The notes under the pieces are model-generated. The model did no database searches. It worked only from the letters and a program-made list of their open reading frames with translations, and was not told where the DNA came from. Below, piece by piece: positions 13,130 through 24,598 of a DNA stretch of 64,000 nt (position 1 is its first letter; every line of letters starts with the position of its first letter). Origin of the DNA: Argentina anserina. Taxonomy: Eukaryota > Streptophyta > Magnoliopsida > Rosales > Rosaceae. The position numbers were made by a program, and so were the translations under genes. The stretch is from NCBI RefSeq assembly GCF_933775445.1, contig NC_065876.1:27218001-27282000 (forward strand), written 5' to 3'.

Positions 13130-13836
13130 TCTGTTATTACAGGGAGATCGAGTTAATTAAACTGGAGATGCATATACAGCTAGCTCTGGCTGTCTATTTA
13201 AGTATTTATACACATGAAATATTAAAGTAAGGTTTGATGAGGTTTTAATGGCGCACGCTAAATAAAGAGCAAAACCTTCACATAGAGCTCAATGTCAACG
13301 TTGCAGGTCGCTGCGCGCCCTTCATTTCTCAGAGAAGTTGATCCATGCACGCAAGAAGACTCTTTCGTCATTGTTTACATGGCTAGCTTCGCAATGGAGT
13401 TAAGCTTAACATGCAATGACATCGATCTTACACATCTTCAAAAACATCATAATGATTTCAGACATCTTAATTATATGTTGCATTAGTTAGAAATATTTGT
13501 TGATCGCACGTATATATCATAATTATTATGAGATCTATTGTAGGATGGAAGCTTGTGAGATTGAACATGCATGGCCGACCAAACTAAGCTTAATTTTGCC
13601 TTAACTTTCGACATGTTTGTACTTCGATTGAGACCCTTTAACAAGTTCTTTGAAAGTACATATATATGTTGGCATTCATATATAAAGTGTGATGCGCATA
13701 CAGTTCTATAGTTGGTTATATTTTTCTATTTTTAATTTTGATTTTGTTGAATTAGAATTATCTTTTACAATTAAGGTGATGTGTTTAAAAGAAGTTCTAA
13801 TTTGATTAAGACTCACATATGCCAAAAGGAAAAAAA
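13130..13836. other. MYB upstream region
   Basis: The presumed promoter of the minus-strand MYB gene. It contains an isolated 64-codon open frame at 13292..13486 with no recognisable features. No gene is supported. Confidence 0.4.
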
Positions 13837-13846
13837 CCTAATTTGA

Positions 13847-14069
13847 GAGAAATTATTATATATACCCGCCACATATCTCACGTGGTGTACCCCCTTAATG
13901 TTATTGTTTTATTTTTTATTGTGTTTATTTCTGATTGGTTACTTGTATGTAAATAAACTTTTGTCATTTTCACCGCGTGCATGTTAATTATATCATGGTA
14001 TAATATGATTGGCTAGGTACACCACGTGGCAGTATCACGTGGTGTGACGGGTACACAGAATAATTACTT
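13847..14069. mobile_element. Mutator-type MITE (223 bp) with 10-bp target duplication
   Basis: It is flanked by identical direct repeats CCTAATTTGA at 13837..13846 and 14070..14079. The terminal inverted repeats start GAGAAATTATTATATATACC on the left and, on the right read in reverse, AAGTAATTATTCTGTGTACC. Inside are several CACGTG G-box cores. A long target duplication with a GA-rich tip suggests Mutator-like origin. It has no coding capacity. Confidence 0.75.
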
Positions 14070-14139
14070 CCTAATTTGAATAAGTTTTTATGTTCTTGAT
14101 TATCTGATTAAATTCCTTTATTAACGCTAATTTATTAGT

Positions 14140-14938
14140 ATTAATATTGGAATTAGATTCCTTATTCTACTATGTTGATGCGTAAGAAAAGAAGTCCTAT
14201 TGTGATTATGACATTGTTTTCTTATTTATTAGATCTTGATATTGATTTTTATTAACCTTATGGCAGGTTATTTCAATAAGAAATGAAAAATCAAACCAGT
14301 AAAGGAACTTGTCAAAGATTGAAATTGATTGAAGATTGAAGATTGAAGCCGTGGTGATTGATCTTAGTCATTGATCTCATGAGTTGAATTTTAAGGTAAA
14401 TTGCATTCATGCATATCATACCTAATATTGTTGAAAATAGTTTTTTAAATGATGTTTTATTTCAGAAAATATCTAATCTGCTTAAAATTATTTTGTTTAA
14501 AAATGGAAAAATATTTTTTCAAATTATAGCAGATTTGTTGATTAATATATTTTTATATGAGATATTCTTTAAGTGAGATGGATAAGTTTCTTCTCCTATA
14601 AATAGGCATTTGAGAAATTCCGAAGGTTAGAGATTTAGAACATATACAATAGGTTGTGATACGTTTGAGTTTATATTGTTCCTTCCTATCTCTCGTATAT
14701 GATGCAGTGCATATGATAATATAGCTTATCATAAGTTAGCTAGTTATGCTAGTAAAGAGGTTGTGTTGTAGAACCTCTACATGTGAAAGCTATAATCCTT
14801 GTTGCATATCTCGTAATTGATTATGTGCTTAGTTGAAAGAATTGTCTCTTATTTGCATTGTTGCACTTGAGATTCAATTATCTTTATGATCATGTATATT
14901 GATTTGAAACATTCATTCATCTCATGTGCATTTGTATG
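14140..14938 (+). mobile_element. Possible Copia-like LTR, left part
   Basis: AT-rich non-coding DNA with a strong TATA-like CCTATAAATAGGC at about 14596 followed by leader-like sequence, as in plant Copia LTRs. It appears to continue at 16314 after the solo LTR insertion. I did not find its outer ends, so the class is a guess. Confidence 0.35.
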
Positions 14939-16313
14939 TGATAAGGCTAAAATAGCCTTCTCAGTTAACCATGCAAAAAGATTATCATAGTATAGAATAA
15001 TCGTTCGATGCCAGAGACTGATGGTACTTTCACAAATTACGCTAAACAAAACAAAACAAATAAATATGGGGATTTTGATTATCAATGCTAAAGTAGAGAA
15101 ACAATGTAAATTAATAATATATAATTAATGAGATGAACAAATTAGAAACTACACCAATTCACCACCGTTTATACTCCACTCTTGACCTAGAAAACACGTA
15201 ACAATTATGTGACAGATAACAAACAAGAACAACTATGAAACACATTGAAATTGTTCCTATTACTTCCCTGAAGTTATTTAATGTCGTGAAACACACCTTT
15301 CGTTAAAAGCATTCCCTAACAGGTTTACTAGCTAGCTCTTGAACGCAGTAGTCTAATAACTCAAGTAGAAATGATTAAGATCTATGAAAGTTTGTTCATT
15401 GATTAAAGTCTATGCATCGTGAAATGCACTCTTTACCCAAATTAATAAGCATCCCTTGATTTACCTCCGCGAGTGAGGTAGTCCCTACTTGGTGAGAGAA
15501 ATAATCATAACTATTAGGTGAAACAATCCTTAAACTCTAGCTGCAATCACATGTATATAATCTAAGTTGTGCACCAAAGAAAACAAACATGCAAAAGTTA
15601 TCAATAACATAAATCAAGGCATACCAATCACATAACAATAAGATATCAAACTAAGCAAACGTAATCAAGAGTTTTGCATAAACAGAGCTACAAGGGCAGC
15701 CTTAACTAGAAGAATTTAGTTACACAAAAACATAGTTGTTGTCCCGTAGGGCAAATAGGAGAAAGAAGAGGAATCCTTTTTATAAAGTTACAAATTTCAT
15801 TCTTAAACTAGGGTTGCCTTCTTTGTTTCCTTGTAGGATTTCTTTTACTTGTCTTATAAATTGACTTTATAATCTTCTAATATATCATAATTATACTTCA
15901 AAAGTCATCAATGGACTGCTTGGAATGGTCCGGTCCTTGAAATATAACTTTGGATCCACAATGTGATTCTCGGCCAGACTGACCTTTGCTCACTCAATCA
16001 TGCATAACTTCCTCTAGGAAACTGATATTGATGTGATTCCAACGTTAATGGTAAGTAGACTCATAGGGCTTTCATCGATATATGATTCATAATTTTCCAT
16101 CTTATGAGTTGCTCTATATGATCCATCGAAGTTGACTGTTTTACACAAGCATATTTTCGGATTTGTCTTTAAATGCATCTTTTCTCCATGATCCTCTCCT
16201 TTACTTCTGAAAATACCTAATAAAAGTAAGTTATTATGATGATACTTACGATAATAACATAGAAAAATATGAGGAATTATACAATATAATCATAGCATAA
16301 AATGCTTTTATCA
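14939..16313 (-). mobile_element. Solo LTR, 1375 bp, minus orientation
   Basis: It begins TGATAAGGCTAAAATAGCC and ends ATAAAATGCTTTTATCA, so it has TG...CA termini. It is flanked by GTATG (14934..14938) and GTGTG (16314..16318), a 5-bp target duplication with one change. Read on the minus strand it starts TGATAAAAGCATTTTATGC, a style common in plant Gypsy LTRs. It contains no gag or pol. It shares layout with the LTR at 20424: a stretch near AGTCAACTTCGATGG is followed later by TATA-like and polyadenylation-like AT-rich DNA. A solo LTR from unequal recombination is the simplest reading. Confidence 0.75.
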
Positions 16314-16626
16314 GTGTGACTCATTGAGATCAGTGATAAGCCTTTGTGTTGACTAAATGAACTTGAGTTTTCTCAAGTAGTGTTAAAGTTCTTGAGGATC
16401 AACTGAGTGAGAGTTGATGACTAGCAGTATGAGTGTTAGTCAAATTGTAATAGCTATAGAGCTGTGTGAGAGTTTGATTTACAAAAGCTGTGTGAGAGCT
16501 TGAAATAAAATAGTTGTGTGAGAGCTCTAGAGAATTTTGAGCGTGTCTAGTCTCAAGATTAAGAAGAAGGCGTGTTTAGTCCTTCTTAGGTTAGATGTAA
16601 ATTGAATTCATAGGTTAGATTCAGTT
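16314..16626 (+). mobile_element. Possible Copia-like LTR, right part
   Basis: Contains three spaced copies of GTGTGAGAG(C/T) (about 16464-16525) in a leader-like stretch. It probably continues the 14140-14938 sequence across the solo LTR insertion. No second end is defined. Confidence 0.3.
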
Positions 16627-19263
16627 AAAGGTGGGCATAAAACCCGAAAAGAAAAAAAAACAGTCAAACCGGATCGAACTGGACCGGTCGGTCCGGGCTT
16701 TTTGTGTTATTTCAGTGTTTTTACGGTCCGGGCCGGGCTTTTCTTTAAGTCGGGCCAGGCTCGGGCTTTCACAATTTAAGGTAAAAAAGCCTGAAAGAGC
16801 CCGGATGTACCTATTATCTCTCACACTTGATTCCTATCCCTTCAAAAAACCCTCACTCAGTCACTCCTTCATAAACGCACCGTTCTCTTTTTCATAGTTT
16901 CAATATGAACTGATTACTCTCTTTAAAACTGCGCCAAACCTCCACTTAACAAGTCAACAATGAATCTCTGAAGTCTGAAACACTTCCTATTGGGCTATTG
17001 TCGTCGATTTTCCCGAAGAGGCAAAGATTACGACAACGCCGAGAAGCCGAGAAGGTAATCCCAGTCGCCCATATAGCACATTTCACTCTGTCTCTGATTC
17101 AGTACTTGATTGTAGAACATTATCTCTGCTTCACTATGATTTCGAATTTTCAATTTGATATTATATTGTGCTTCACTTTTATTTTGATTCACTGATTCAG
17201 CACACAATATTGTGCTTCACTTTCGATTTGATTCACTGATTCAGTACACAGTATTGTGCTTTACTTTCGATTTGATTATGTGATTGAATACGTATGATAT
17301 GCAATAGTTGGCTACTTCACTAGTGTACCCAAATTAATCTCGGATTCTCTGATTCTCTTTGCATACTCTTCTTTGACACTTCTTCTCCCATCGCATAATT
17401 GTAAGATTTTGGGTGACTAACATAATCATTCTCACTCTTTCTCTCTTCTCTTTTACTAACCAATGTCATAGAGCGTTCATCTCGTCTGTAAGTTGTGCAT
17501 AGACTTTGCAGGGTTTGTTTGATTTCTTTGTGCATATACTTTTAGTCCCGAATGAAAATTCAAGAAAAGGGTCATTGGATCTGTTACCTGTATGTTATGG
17601 GAGTGCTTTCGATCCATGGCTTTGTTGTTGTATACTAGATATTGTTTCTGAATTGAATATCAGTTTCAGGAGTTGGCTGTTTGCTATCAGATGTTGGCTT
17701 CTTTGAAAGGTTCAACCTTTTCACATAAGTTTTTATTGTTAGATGTGCTTGATGTGTAATTAGTTTCCTTGATCAGACGTGGCGAGGTAGGGAGATTCAT
17801 GACCCTCATCAGGTTAAATGATCTAGTATACAATTTGGTACTAAGTTTTGTATTGATTGAAAGACCCTGTTATGTTTTGGAAACATTGTTATTAAGTGGT
17901 GACCTTGGATGTTGCCTTTGTCAAAGTGTTGGAGTAGCTATATAATTTTCATGAGTCTTCAGAAGTATTCATTTATGTTTTTATTAGACACTGATAAGCT
18001 TCGACTAAGGATTTGTTCAACACTGAAACTAAACCTTATGAATCGATATATAATGACATGATGCAAATGTAACTCTACTATTTTAATAAGATATCTCTCT
18101 CTGTATGGTATGAACTGTGATCAATAGGACGTAATGCATCATAGTACTTGCTTCTTCCAATTAATTGCTAGATAACAACTGCTCAAGGCTTGGTACTACT
18201 AATTAGATGATTTTTCAGTGATAACCTATTACATGAAGCTGTTTGTCTAGGGTAGCCAAAGAATGTTATTATGATTCAGATGAATAGATGATTGCCAAAA
18301 CCGATTCTGAGTGCAATGTTGTAAATGGTGATATTATGATTCATATATTGTGAATGTGGATTTGTTAATGATATTGTTGACTAATTTGGTGATTTTTTCC
18401 ATTTGTTGAATGTTGATATTATTGACTGATTGTGTTTTTGTGTAATTGTACTGGACTGATTTGGTGATTTGTTTAGTTTGATAACTTGGACTTTGATTTA
18501 AACTTGCAGTCTTGCAGAGATGCCAACCTCCTCTTATTCCGGTTCTCTGAATTCTATTTGTTCTATGTCTGTCAAATTTGCATCATGGGATGATGATGAT
18601 CATGATGTAGTCGAAGATGTGGCCAACTCAATTCGAGATGATGCAGTAGAAGAAATCCAAGTTGAAACGGGGAATGATTTGGTCCTTGTTGAAGCTGAGA
18701 TTGAGAATAAGGAACCTAAAGCTTCAATTGAAGGTGTAGAAGAAGCAAAAGTCCCACCTCAAGCTTCTCAACGTGTGCCAAAAAAGAGAAGAAGGGTTGT
18801 TGCACTTGCAGGCCTGCCTGGAGCATCTGGGACCTCTAAACAAACTTCAATGGTTTGGAATCACTTTGAGAAGTATAGAAAGAACCTATACACTATAAAA
18901 AATGGGAAGAAGGAATATTCTGGGCATGAGGACTGTGTAACCTGCATACATTGTGGCGGTGATTTCAAAGCAAATTCGAACTTCAATGGTACCAGCACGT
19001 TGAAGAGACACATTTTCAAAAGATGTGCAAGGCATATCCGGGTAGGGAGAGAGTTGATGATGATGATGATGATGGTCAGCTGCACTTAGTTGGTGATGGT
19101 AAAGATGACCTTAACCTCATTCAGCAAAATCCTTGGTCTATTGAGCGATGTACTACAATTGCTTGTGAGATGATCGTTATCAATAAATTGCCGTTCAAGC
19201 CTGTGGAGGGTGAAGGGTTTAGACATTTTTGTAGAGTGGTTGTCCTCAATTTTATACCACCGA
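16627..19263 (+). mobile_element. hAT transposon, 3' truncated
   Basis: The left end AGGTGGGCATAAAACCCG is typical of plant hAT elements. It is followed by GC-rich ACCGGTCGGTCCGGGC-like subterminal repeats, an untranslated leader with an intron, and the transposase exon at 18520. Homology to hAT transposase stops near 19263, where unrelated tandem repeats begin. I found no right terminal inverted repeat, so the 3' end is lost or displaced. Confidence 0.7.
18520..19263 (+). pseudogene. hAT transposase with BED zinc finger, broken
   Basis: The open frame from 18520 has an acidic N-terminal part, then a basic nuclear-type segment (PKKRRRV). The BED zinc finger follows: SMVWNHFEKY, CVTCIHCGGDF and TLKRHIFKRC supply the usual Cys-Cys-His pattern. 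A frame change near 19023-19050, next to a (GAT)n expansion, moves the continuation into the next frame. There DLNLIQQNPWSIERC and ACEMIVINKLPFKPVEGEGF match the start of the hAT catalytic region (family motif LPFxxVExxGF). The frame ends soon after FIPPIPS; the RNase-H-like core and dimerisation region are absent. The protein cannot be active. RICESLEEPER-type domesticated proteins are excluded by the truncation. Confidence 0.8.
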
Positions 19264-19845
19264 TCCCTTCTCTAAGTCACCCCCTCAAAACTGGTACTTA
19301 TTTAATGTACAATTCACTTGGTTGCATGTATGTGTATCAATACGTGTTGAAAGATTTAGATGATAAGTAAAAATACTCTTATCAAACTTCCCAAAATGTA
19401 ACTTTTAAGTGCAAAGCCATTTACAATGACATTGGTGACTTGTTTTCACAACTTTTCTCAATATTAGGTAACTTGGAAAAACTAGTTATAGAGATTAAAT
19501 CTCTGAGAGCAATGTTTACCAATCCTTTCTCCAAGTAGCCCCAAAAACTGGTGCTTGTTTAATGTAAAATTACCCTACTGTATACGTATCAAACATGTAC
19601 TTTATAATTTACTCATCATCTAGAAATAGAGACCCCAAAATACTCATCTATCACAAAAATAAATATATTACTCAAACTGTAAAGACATGGCTAATGACAA
19701 TAGTAACTTGTTTTCAGAACTTTTCTTTAAATCAGGTAACTTAATGGAAAAAAAACTAGCTAGCTATAGAGAAATATATCTTTGAAAGCATTGGTTACCA
19801 ATCCCTCCCCCAAAAAACTGGTACTTGCTTTAATGTATAGGCATA
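19264..19845. repeat. Tandem repeat, 257-270 bp period, about 2.2 copies
   Basis: The motif AAAACTGGTACTT recurs at about 19287, 19544 (one base changed) and 19814. The sequence between also matches copy to copy: a GTGACTTGTTTTCACAAC-like segment, then a GGTAACTT-like segment, then a TTACCAATCCYTYYCCC-like segment. The copies are diverged. They follow directly on the truncated hAT. Confidence 0.7.
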
Positions 19846-19962
19846 GATCATTGTTAGAAAGAGTCAGCATGTAGAAGAAGATGTTCCCATTTGACTCTAA
19901 AAGGGTAGAGAAATTCTTAGGTGTGACCAGCGCACCACATGTCATATGCGACTAGCCATTCA

Positions 19963-20070
19963 AAGAGCGACATGCGGCAATATTTTCCCGGACCAGCAAC
20001 TCTTCTTTGTTCATCTTCTTAGCGACATGCGGCAATATTTTTCCGGATCAGCAACTCTTCACTGTTCATC
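19963..20070 (+). repeat. Short duplication inside left Mutator TIR
   Basis: The segment AGCGACATGCGGCAATATTT plus the following GACCAGCAACTCTTC-like and GTTCATCTTC-like parts occurs twice, starting about 19968 and 20023. Only one copy exists in the right terminal repeat. Confidence 0.8.
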
Positions 20071-20423
20071 ATCTTCTTCTTCTTATTCTTCTTCTTCTTC
20101 TTCTATCTCTCCTCCATTTCTGTCAAAGCTCAATCCCAATAATGGCCTTCACCACCACCACCACCACCTCCATAATCAGCCAAATAACTTGTGAACCATT
20201 CAAATTGTCACCTCACTATTCACTACCTCTCTTCCTTTCTATATATTCACCCCTTCCCTCAACCCCTCCCTTTACTCCTAAATCTCCTGGCTCTCTTTCC
20301 CCACTTCACTCTTGTCTCATCTAAATCCCCAAATCAGAAAAAAAAAATTTGATCTCTCCATTTCGAAAATCAACCTCAACATTGCTTTACGATTGATTCG
20401 CTGGAGGCGTTCCAGTGAGTATG

Positions 20424-21244
20424 TGATAGGAGCACAAAGTGTGACGTTCTTAATGTGATTATGCCCTATTCTTACTCTTTGTTACCTCTTATTTAGTATA
20501 TTTTAGTTTTTTTTATAAGAATAAGTGTCAAGGTAGAGCTTATATCAATTATGAGTGAATTGATGATGAAATCGTGCTAAGTGTTAATAATCCTTGTTGA
20601 GATATGATTCCTTGTTCGAGTAGGATTCATCTTTGCGTATTTCTTTGTTTCTAATATACATATTCTTATTAGGAAATACAAATCCATGTTGGAGAAGGAA
20701 AGCAATCCTAGTTCCACAAGGAAAGGGAAGAAAATACACTTAAAAGCCCAATCCATGCAAGAATGAAAATGCTGTCAAGATTTGTAGTCCAACTTCGACG
20801 GGCTCCCCTGGATAGCTCCGATTGCGTTAGAAGACATACCTTATATGGATAAAAAGGATTTTGAGTCTAGTTTCTGTAGGATTTGGAATAAAATCAATAT
20901 CTTATTCCTACAGGAAGATATGACCAAATCATTACTCGGAGGTCAGGTGAGCTCGACGGAATTATCTCAGCCATTGATTTGCTTTTGATCCAAGGGTTAT
21001 GAGGGAAACTTGGGACCTTGTTTGTCCTGCATATAGAGCACAAATATGATCAGAATCTCCATAAATCCCTGCACCAAATAATGTCAAAGAAGGCATGCAG
21101 CAAATTAAATGAGAAGAGGCAAGAAAGTCAAAGAAGGCATGCAGCAAATTTAATGAGGAGAGGTAAGAAAAATCAAACATGGCTGCAACAATTAAGACTT
21201 TTGCTGCCTCCCTAATTCAAAGGAAGAAATTTGTGCAAAAGAAA
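20424..21244 (+). repeat. Left arm of palindromic LTR insertion
   Basis: This is near-identical to the reverse complement of 22178..22992; a few point differences are visible. It begins with the LTR start TGATAGGAGCAC and loses similarity after TTGTGCAAAAGA. Confidence 0.85.
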
Positions 21245-22177
21245 TCAGCATTAAAGGAGGAAGAAGATATGCAATTAATGCAAAAGATATGCAATCCTTA
21301 TAGAAATCAGAATTCTGGCACTACAGATCATCCAACTTTGACGAGCTCTCCTGAACAGCTCAAAAGGAATGAGAAAATGTACCTTATATGGATGAAAAGC
21401 CACGGAAGTCTAGTTGAATTTTACAGTTGGAATCATCTCAATATCTAGTTTCTAGAGAAAGTTATGTCCACAACAAGGGACAAAGGTCAGATCTGCCGAA
21501 TCTAGGAAACCTCAACCAATTTGGTTTCAACTTTGTGGACTTTGTGGCCATCCTCCCTTGGGTTTCTTCCTCTATATATAACACCTCAATTCCACAGAAA
21601 AACATCATCAACCTTGCTCACAAGACTTGCCAAAGCTCTGCCCAAACACTTTCATTCACCAAGAACCATAGAATCCGAATTCACCACCCTTCATCATATT
21701 TTCTGTCCAAAGCTTGGGAGCCTAGGATACCATACTCTTGAAGATCTCGTGCTACCTCTGTAAGGAACCTTGGGAGGAGAATTATAAAGTGTAACTCTAT
21801 GATCTTCATGTTTAGTTTTCGGGTTTTTATGTTCTTGTTCTTGGATGATTTATGTTTAGGTTTTGTTAAAGTTATTTTTATTCTTGTCTATGAGATATTT
21901 GTAACTTTTGAATGACATCATGAATTAAGGTTTTCGATTTTTAATTCAATTATTTTAGGTTTTATGCCATGAATTTCTGTTTATTTATTTAAATGATTTT
22001 CGGTGTGTTCTTACTTACATGTGTGTTTGATACCCGGAAGTTGACGTCGCATGTGTAATAATCCAAAGTTATAAACGATTTTGATACTTGGGAGTTGATT
22101 AATTGTTTGTTCTTTGTCACCTTCACCGATTATTGCCTAGGTTCGGTTAGACTTGTGCATTTGAATATGTTTATCTT

Positions 22178-22992
22178 TTGCACAAATTTCTTCCTTTGAA
22201 TTAGGGAGGCAGCAAAAGTCTTAATTGTTGCAGCCATGTTTGATTTTTCTTACCTCTCCTCATTAAATTTGCTGCATGCCTTCTTTGACTTTCTTGCCTC
22301 TTCTCATTTAATTTGCTGCATGCCTTCTTTGACATTATTTGGTGCAGGGATTTATGGAGATTCTGATCATATTTGTGCTCTATATGCAGGACAAACAAGG
22401 TCCCAAGTTTCCCTCATAACCCTTGGATCAAAAGCAAATCAATGGCTGAGATAATTCCGCCGAGCTCACCTGACCTCCGAGTAATGATTTGGTCATATCT
22501 CCCTGTAGGAATAAGATATTGATTTTATTCCAAATCCTACAGAAACTAGACTCAAAATCCTTTTTATCCATATAAGGTACGTCTTCTAACGCAATCGGAG
22601 CTATCCAGGGGAGCCCGTCGAAGTTAGACTACAAATCTTGACAGCATTTTCATTCTTGCATGGATTGGGCTTTTAAGTATATTTTCTTCCCTTTCCTTGT
22701 GGAACTAGGATTGCTTTCCTTCTCCAACATGGATTTGTATTTCCTAATAAGAATATGTATATTAGAAACAAAGAAATACGCAAAGATGAATCCTACTCGA
22801 ACAAGGAATCATATCTCAACAAAGATTATTAACACTTAGCACGATTTCATCATCAATTCACTCATAATTGATATAAGCTCTACCTTGACACTTATTCTTA
22901 CAAAAGAAACTAAAATATACTAAATAAGAGGTAACAAAGAGTAAGAATATGTCATAATCACATTAAGAACGTCACACTTTGTGCTCCTATCA
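22178..22992 (-). repeat. Right, inverted arm of palindromic LTR insertion
   Basis: This is the inverted counterpart of 20424..21244, joined abruptly to the 3' part of the LTR near 22172-22178. It terminates in GTGCTCCTATCA, followed by the GTATG target duplication. Confidence 0.85.
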
Positions 22993-23317
22993 GTATGGCT
23001 CATGGGAGGAACCAGTGCCGAGCGCCGGGTGAGTCTTCGGCTTTGGTACTTGCAGAAAAAGCGTTTCTAAGTTTCTATGGCACTAGGAAGAGGACTGGAT
23101 CGGAGGTTGTCGGTTGAAACGGCGTCGTTGTGAGCAAGAAGGCCAAGGCTTCTGGCGAAGAAGAAATGACATATCAACTCAAATGCATACAATATATGGA
23201 CATATGAGAGAGGAGTTGCTGATATGGGAAAAATATTGCCACATGTCGCTCTTTGAATAGCTGGTCGCATGTGACAGGTGGTGCGTTGGTCGCACCTAAG
23301 AATTTCTCGAAAGGGTA

Positions 23318-24598
23318 AGCGCAGTTAGCCAGGAAATTGGTTCTCTCTCCAATCCCGATCAGGTTAACCTTCCGGTTTCTAAATTGTAATATCAACCACT
23401 AAAGAGAGTAAAAATAATCTCCCCTACAAGTTAATCTCCAAGGAAAAGTGAAGTTTATGGTACCATTAAATGGGGGCGCTCGGAAGCTAGCTCAAGGATA
23501 ATGAAACTTTCTGGCATGCATTTGGATTTTGGGGTAAATAATTCTTGGACTGGAAGTCTGGAATAGGTTCAGGTTTTAATAATTTGGTAAAGTAAGCTAC
23601 CTTATAATTAACTAATTACGAGTGACCATTTACAGATCTTGTTTCAAACTTTCAATTAGTGGACCTGTGAAATTTAAAGACAAATAATATGATCATAAAG
23701 ATAATATTTACCAAATGAGTTGGTTTCTGCAACCAGAAGAAGATCCCGCTTGGACTAGTAAATAGTGATCTGTTAGATTCAGCTAAAATTAATCTACAGT
23801 CTCCTTCCCCACCACACGTGTTTCTGGGCAACACACATTACTTCATCACCTCACGGGATAATGAACATAGCCTTTCTCGAATGCACTACAAAGTCTTACT
23901 TAGAGAGCGCAAGAGATCTAAAGTATATAGAGTACAACTTGGTCTATGTTTTTGTGTGATATATATAGTCTAATATAGATCATCTGCTAATCTAAGGTCA
24001 TGGTCATATTTCGACCACGTTCATCGGCCGCAATCTATTTTAGGTGGGAAGATTTCCCAATCTCAACGTCAATTGACTTCTACAAGTAATTTGTTACATT
24101 GGAATATTTCATGAAACCCCATACAATATTTGTCACAGCGACTGCAATGTATGCGTATTTACCCCAAATTGCATGTTATATATATATATATATTACAATG
24201 ATGCGTATTTACATCATATCTAGTTCTTAGTTAATTTCATCTTAGATGCATGCGTGAATCTAAAAATACTTTGTTAATGACATGTTATTTATTTGGAATA
24301 ATGGGCACAGCCAGATCATAGAGTTTGCAATGTAGCTCCTGTGTTCATTTTAACCCAAATTTTCACTTTCCTCTCCTACAACGTGTCAACGTTATAGTAA
24401 TCAAAAGCGCATTAAATCCACATGTTCGGTGTCGGATCAGTTTTGCCGCCACCGAACTACATGCATCAATTGTGTTAGCTTCATCAAACCTCCGATCAGC
24501 TCCTACACCACGACACCATGCCATTTCATCAAATCTAAAATTGCGGCTGCATGCAAATCTGAATATATAACAATGTACAAGATAGTTCAAAATCATCG
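23318..24598. other. Intergenic, no supported gene
   Basis: AT-rich sequence with a (TA)n run at about 24178-24193. An open frame at 24325..24570 shows no recognisable protein feature. Probably old repeat debris. Confidence 0.5.

Larger units (their letters stand above)
20424..22992. mobile_element. Palindromic LTR insertion with perfect 5-bp target duplication
   Basis: The element starts TGATAGGAGCAC and ends GTGCTCCTATCA, so both ends are the same LTR terminus facing outward. It is flanked by GTATG at 20419..20423 and 22993..22997. The left part reads as an almost complete LTR of about 1.75 kb (20424 to about 22175), with a TATA-like CTATATATAACACC near 21573 and a long AT-rich 3' part. 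The rest is an inverted copy of its first 820 bp or so. No gag, pol or primer-binding site is present. The same 65-codon and 72-codon open frames appear in both arms (21018/22201 and 20962/22236); these are mirror images of repeat DNA, not genes. Confidence 0.85.
19908..23308. mobile_element. Mutator-like element with long terminal inverted repeats
   Basis: The terminal inverted repeats are nearly 100 bp. The left reads GAGAAATTCTTAGGTGTGAC and the right in reverse GAGAAATTCTTAGGTGCGAC; similarity continues past CATTCAAAGAGCGACATG. The flanks are AAAAGGGTA (19899..19907) and GAAAGGGTA (23309..23317), a 9-bp target duplication with one change. No transposase is seen. Without the nested LTR insertion the element is about 0.8 kb. 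Its interior contains an ATG frame at 20141 (MAFTTTTTTSIISQITCEPF), a donor-like CAGTGAGTATGG and GC-rich sequence after 22998, so it may be a Pack-MULE carrying a captured gene piece. The source gene is not recognised. Confidence 0.8.

Noticed and set aside
21018..22454. Identical 65- and 72-residue open frames at two places, on opposite strands
   Set aside because: They are mirror images within the arms of the palindromic LTR insertion, have no domain, and follow from the repeat itself.
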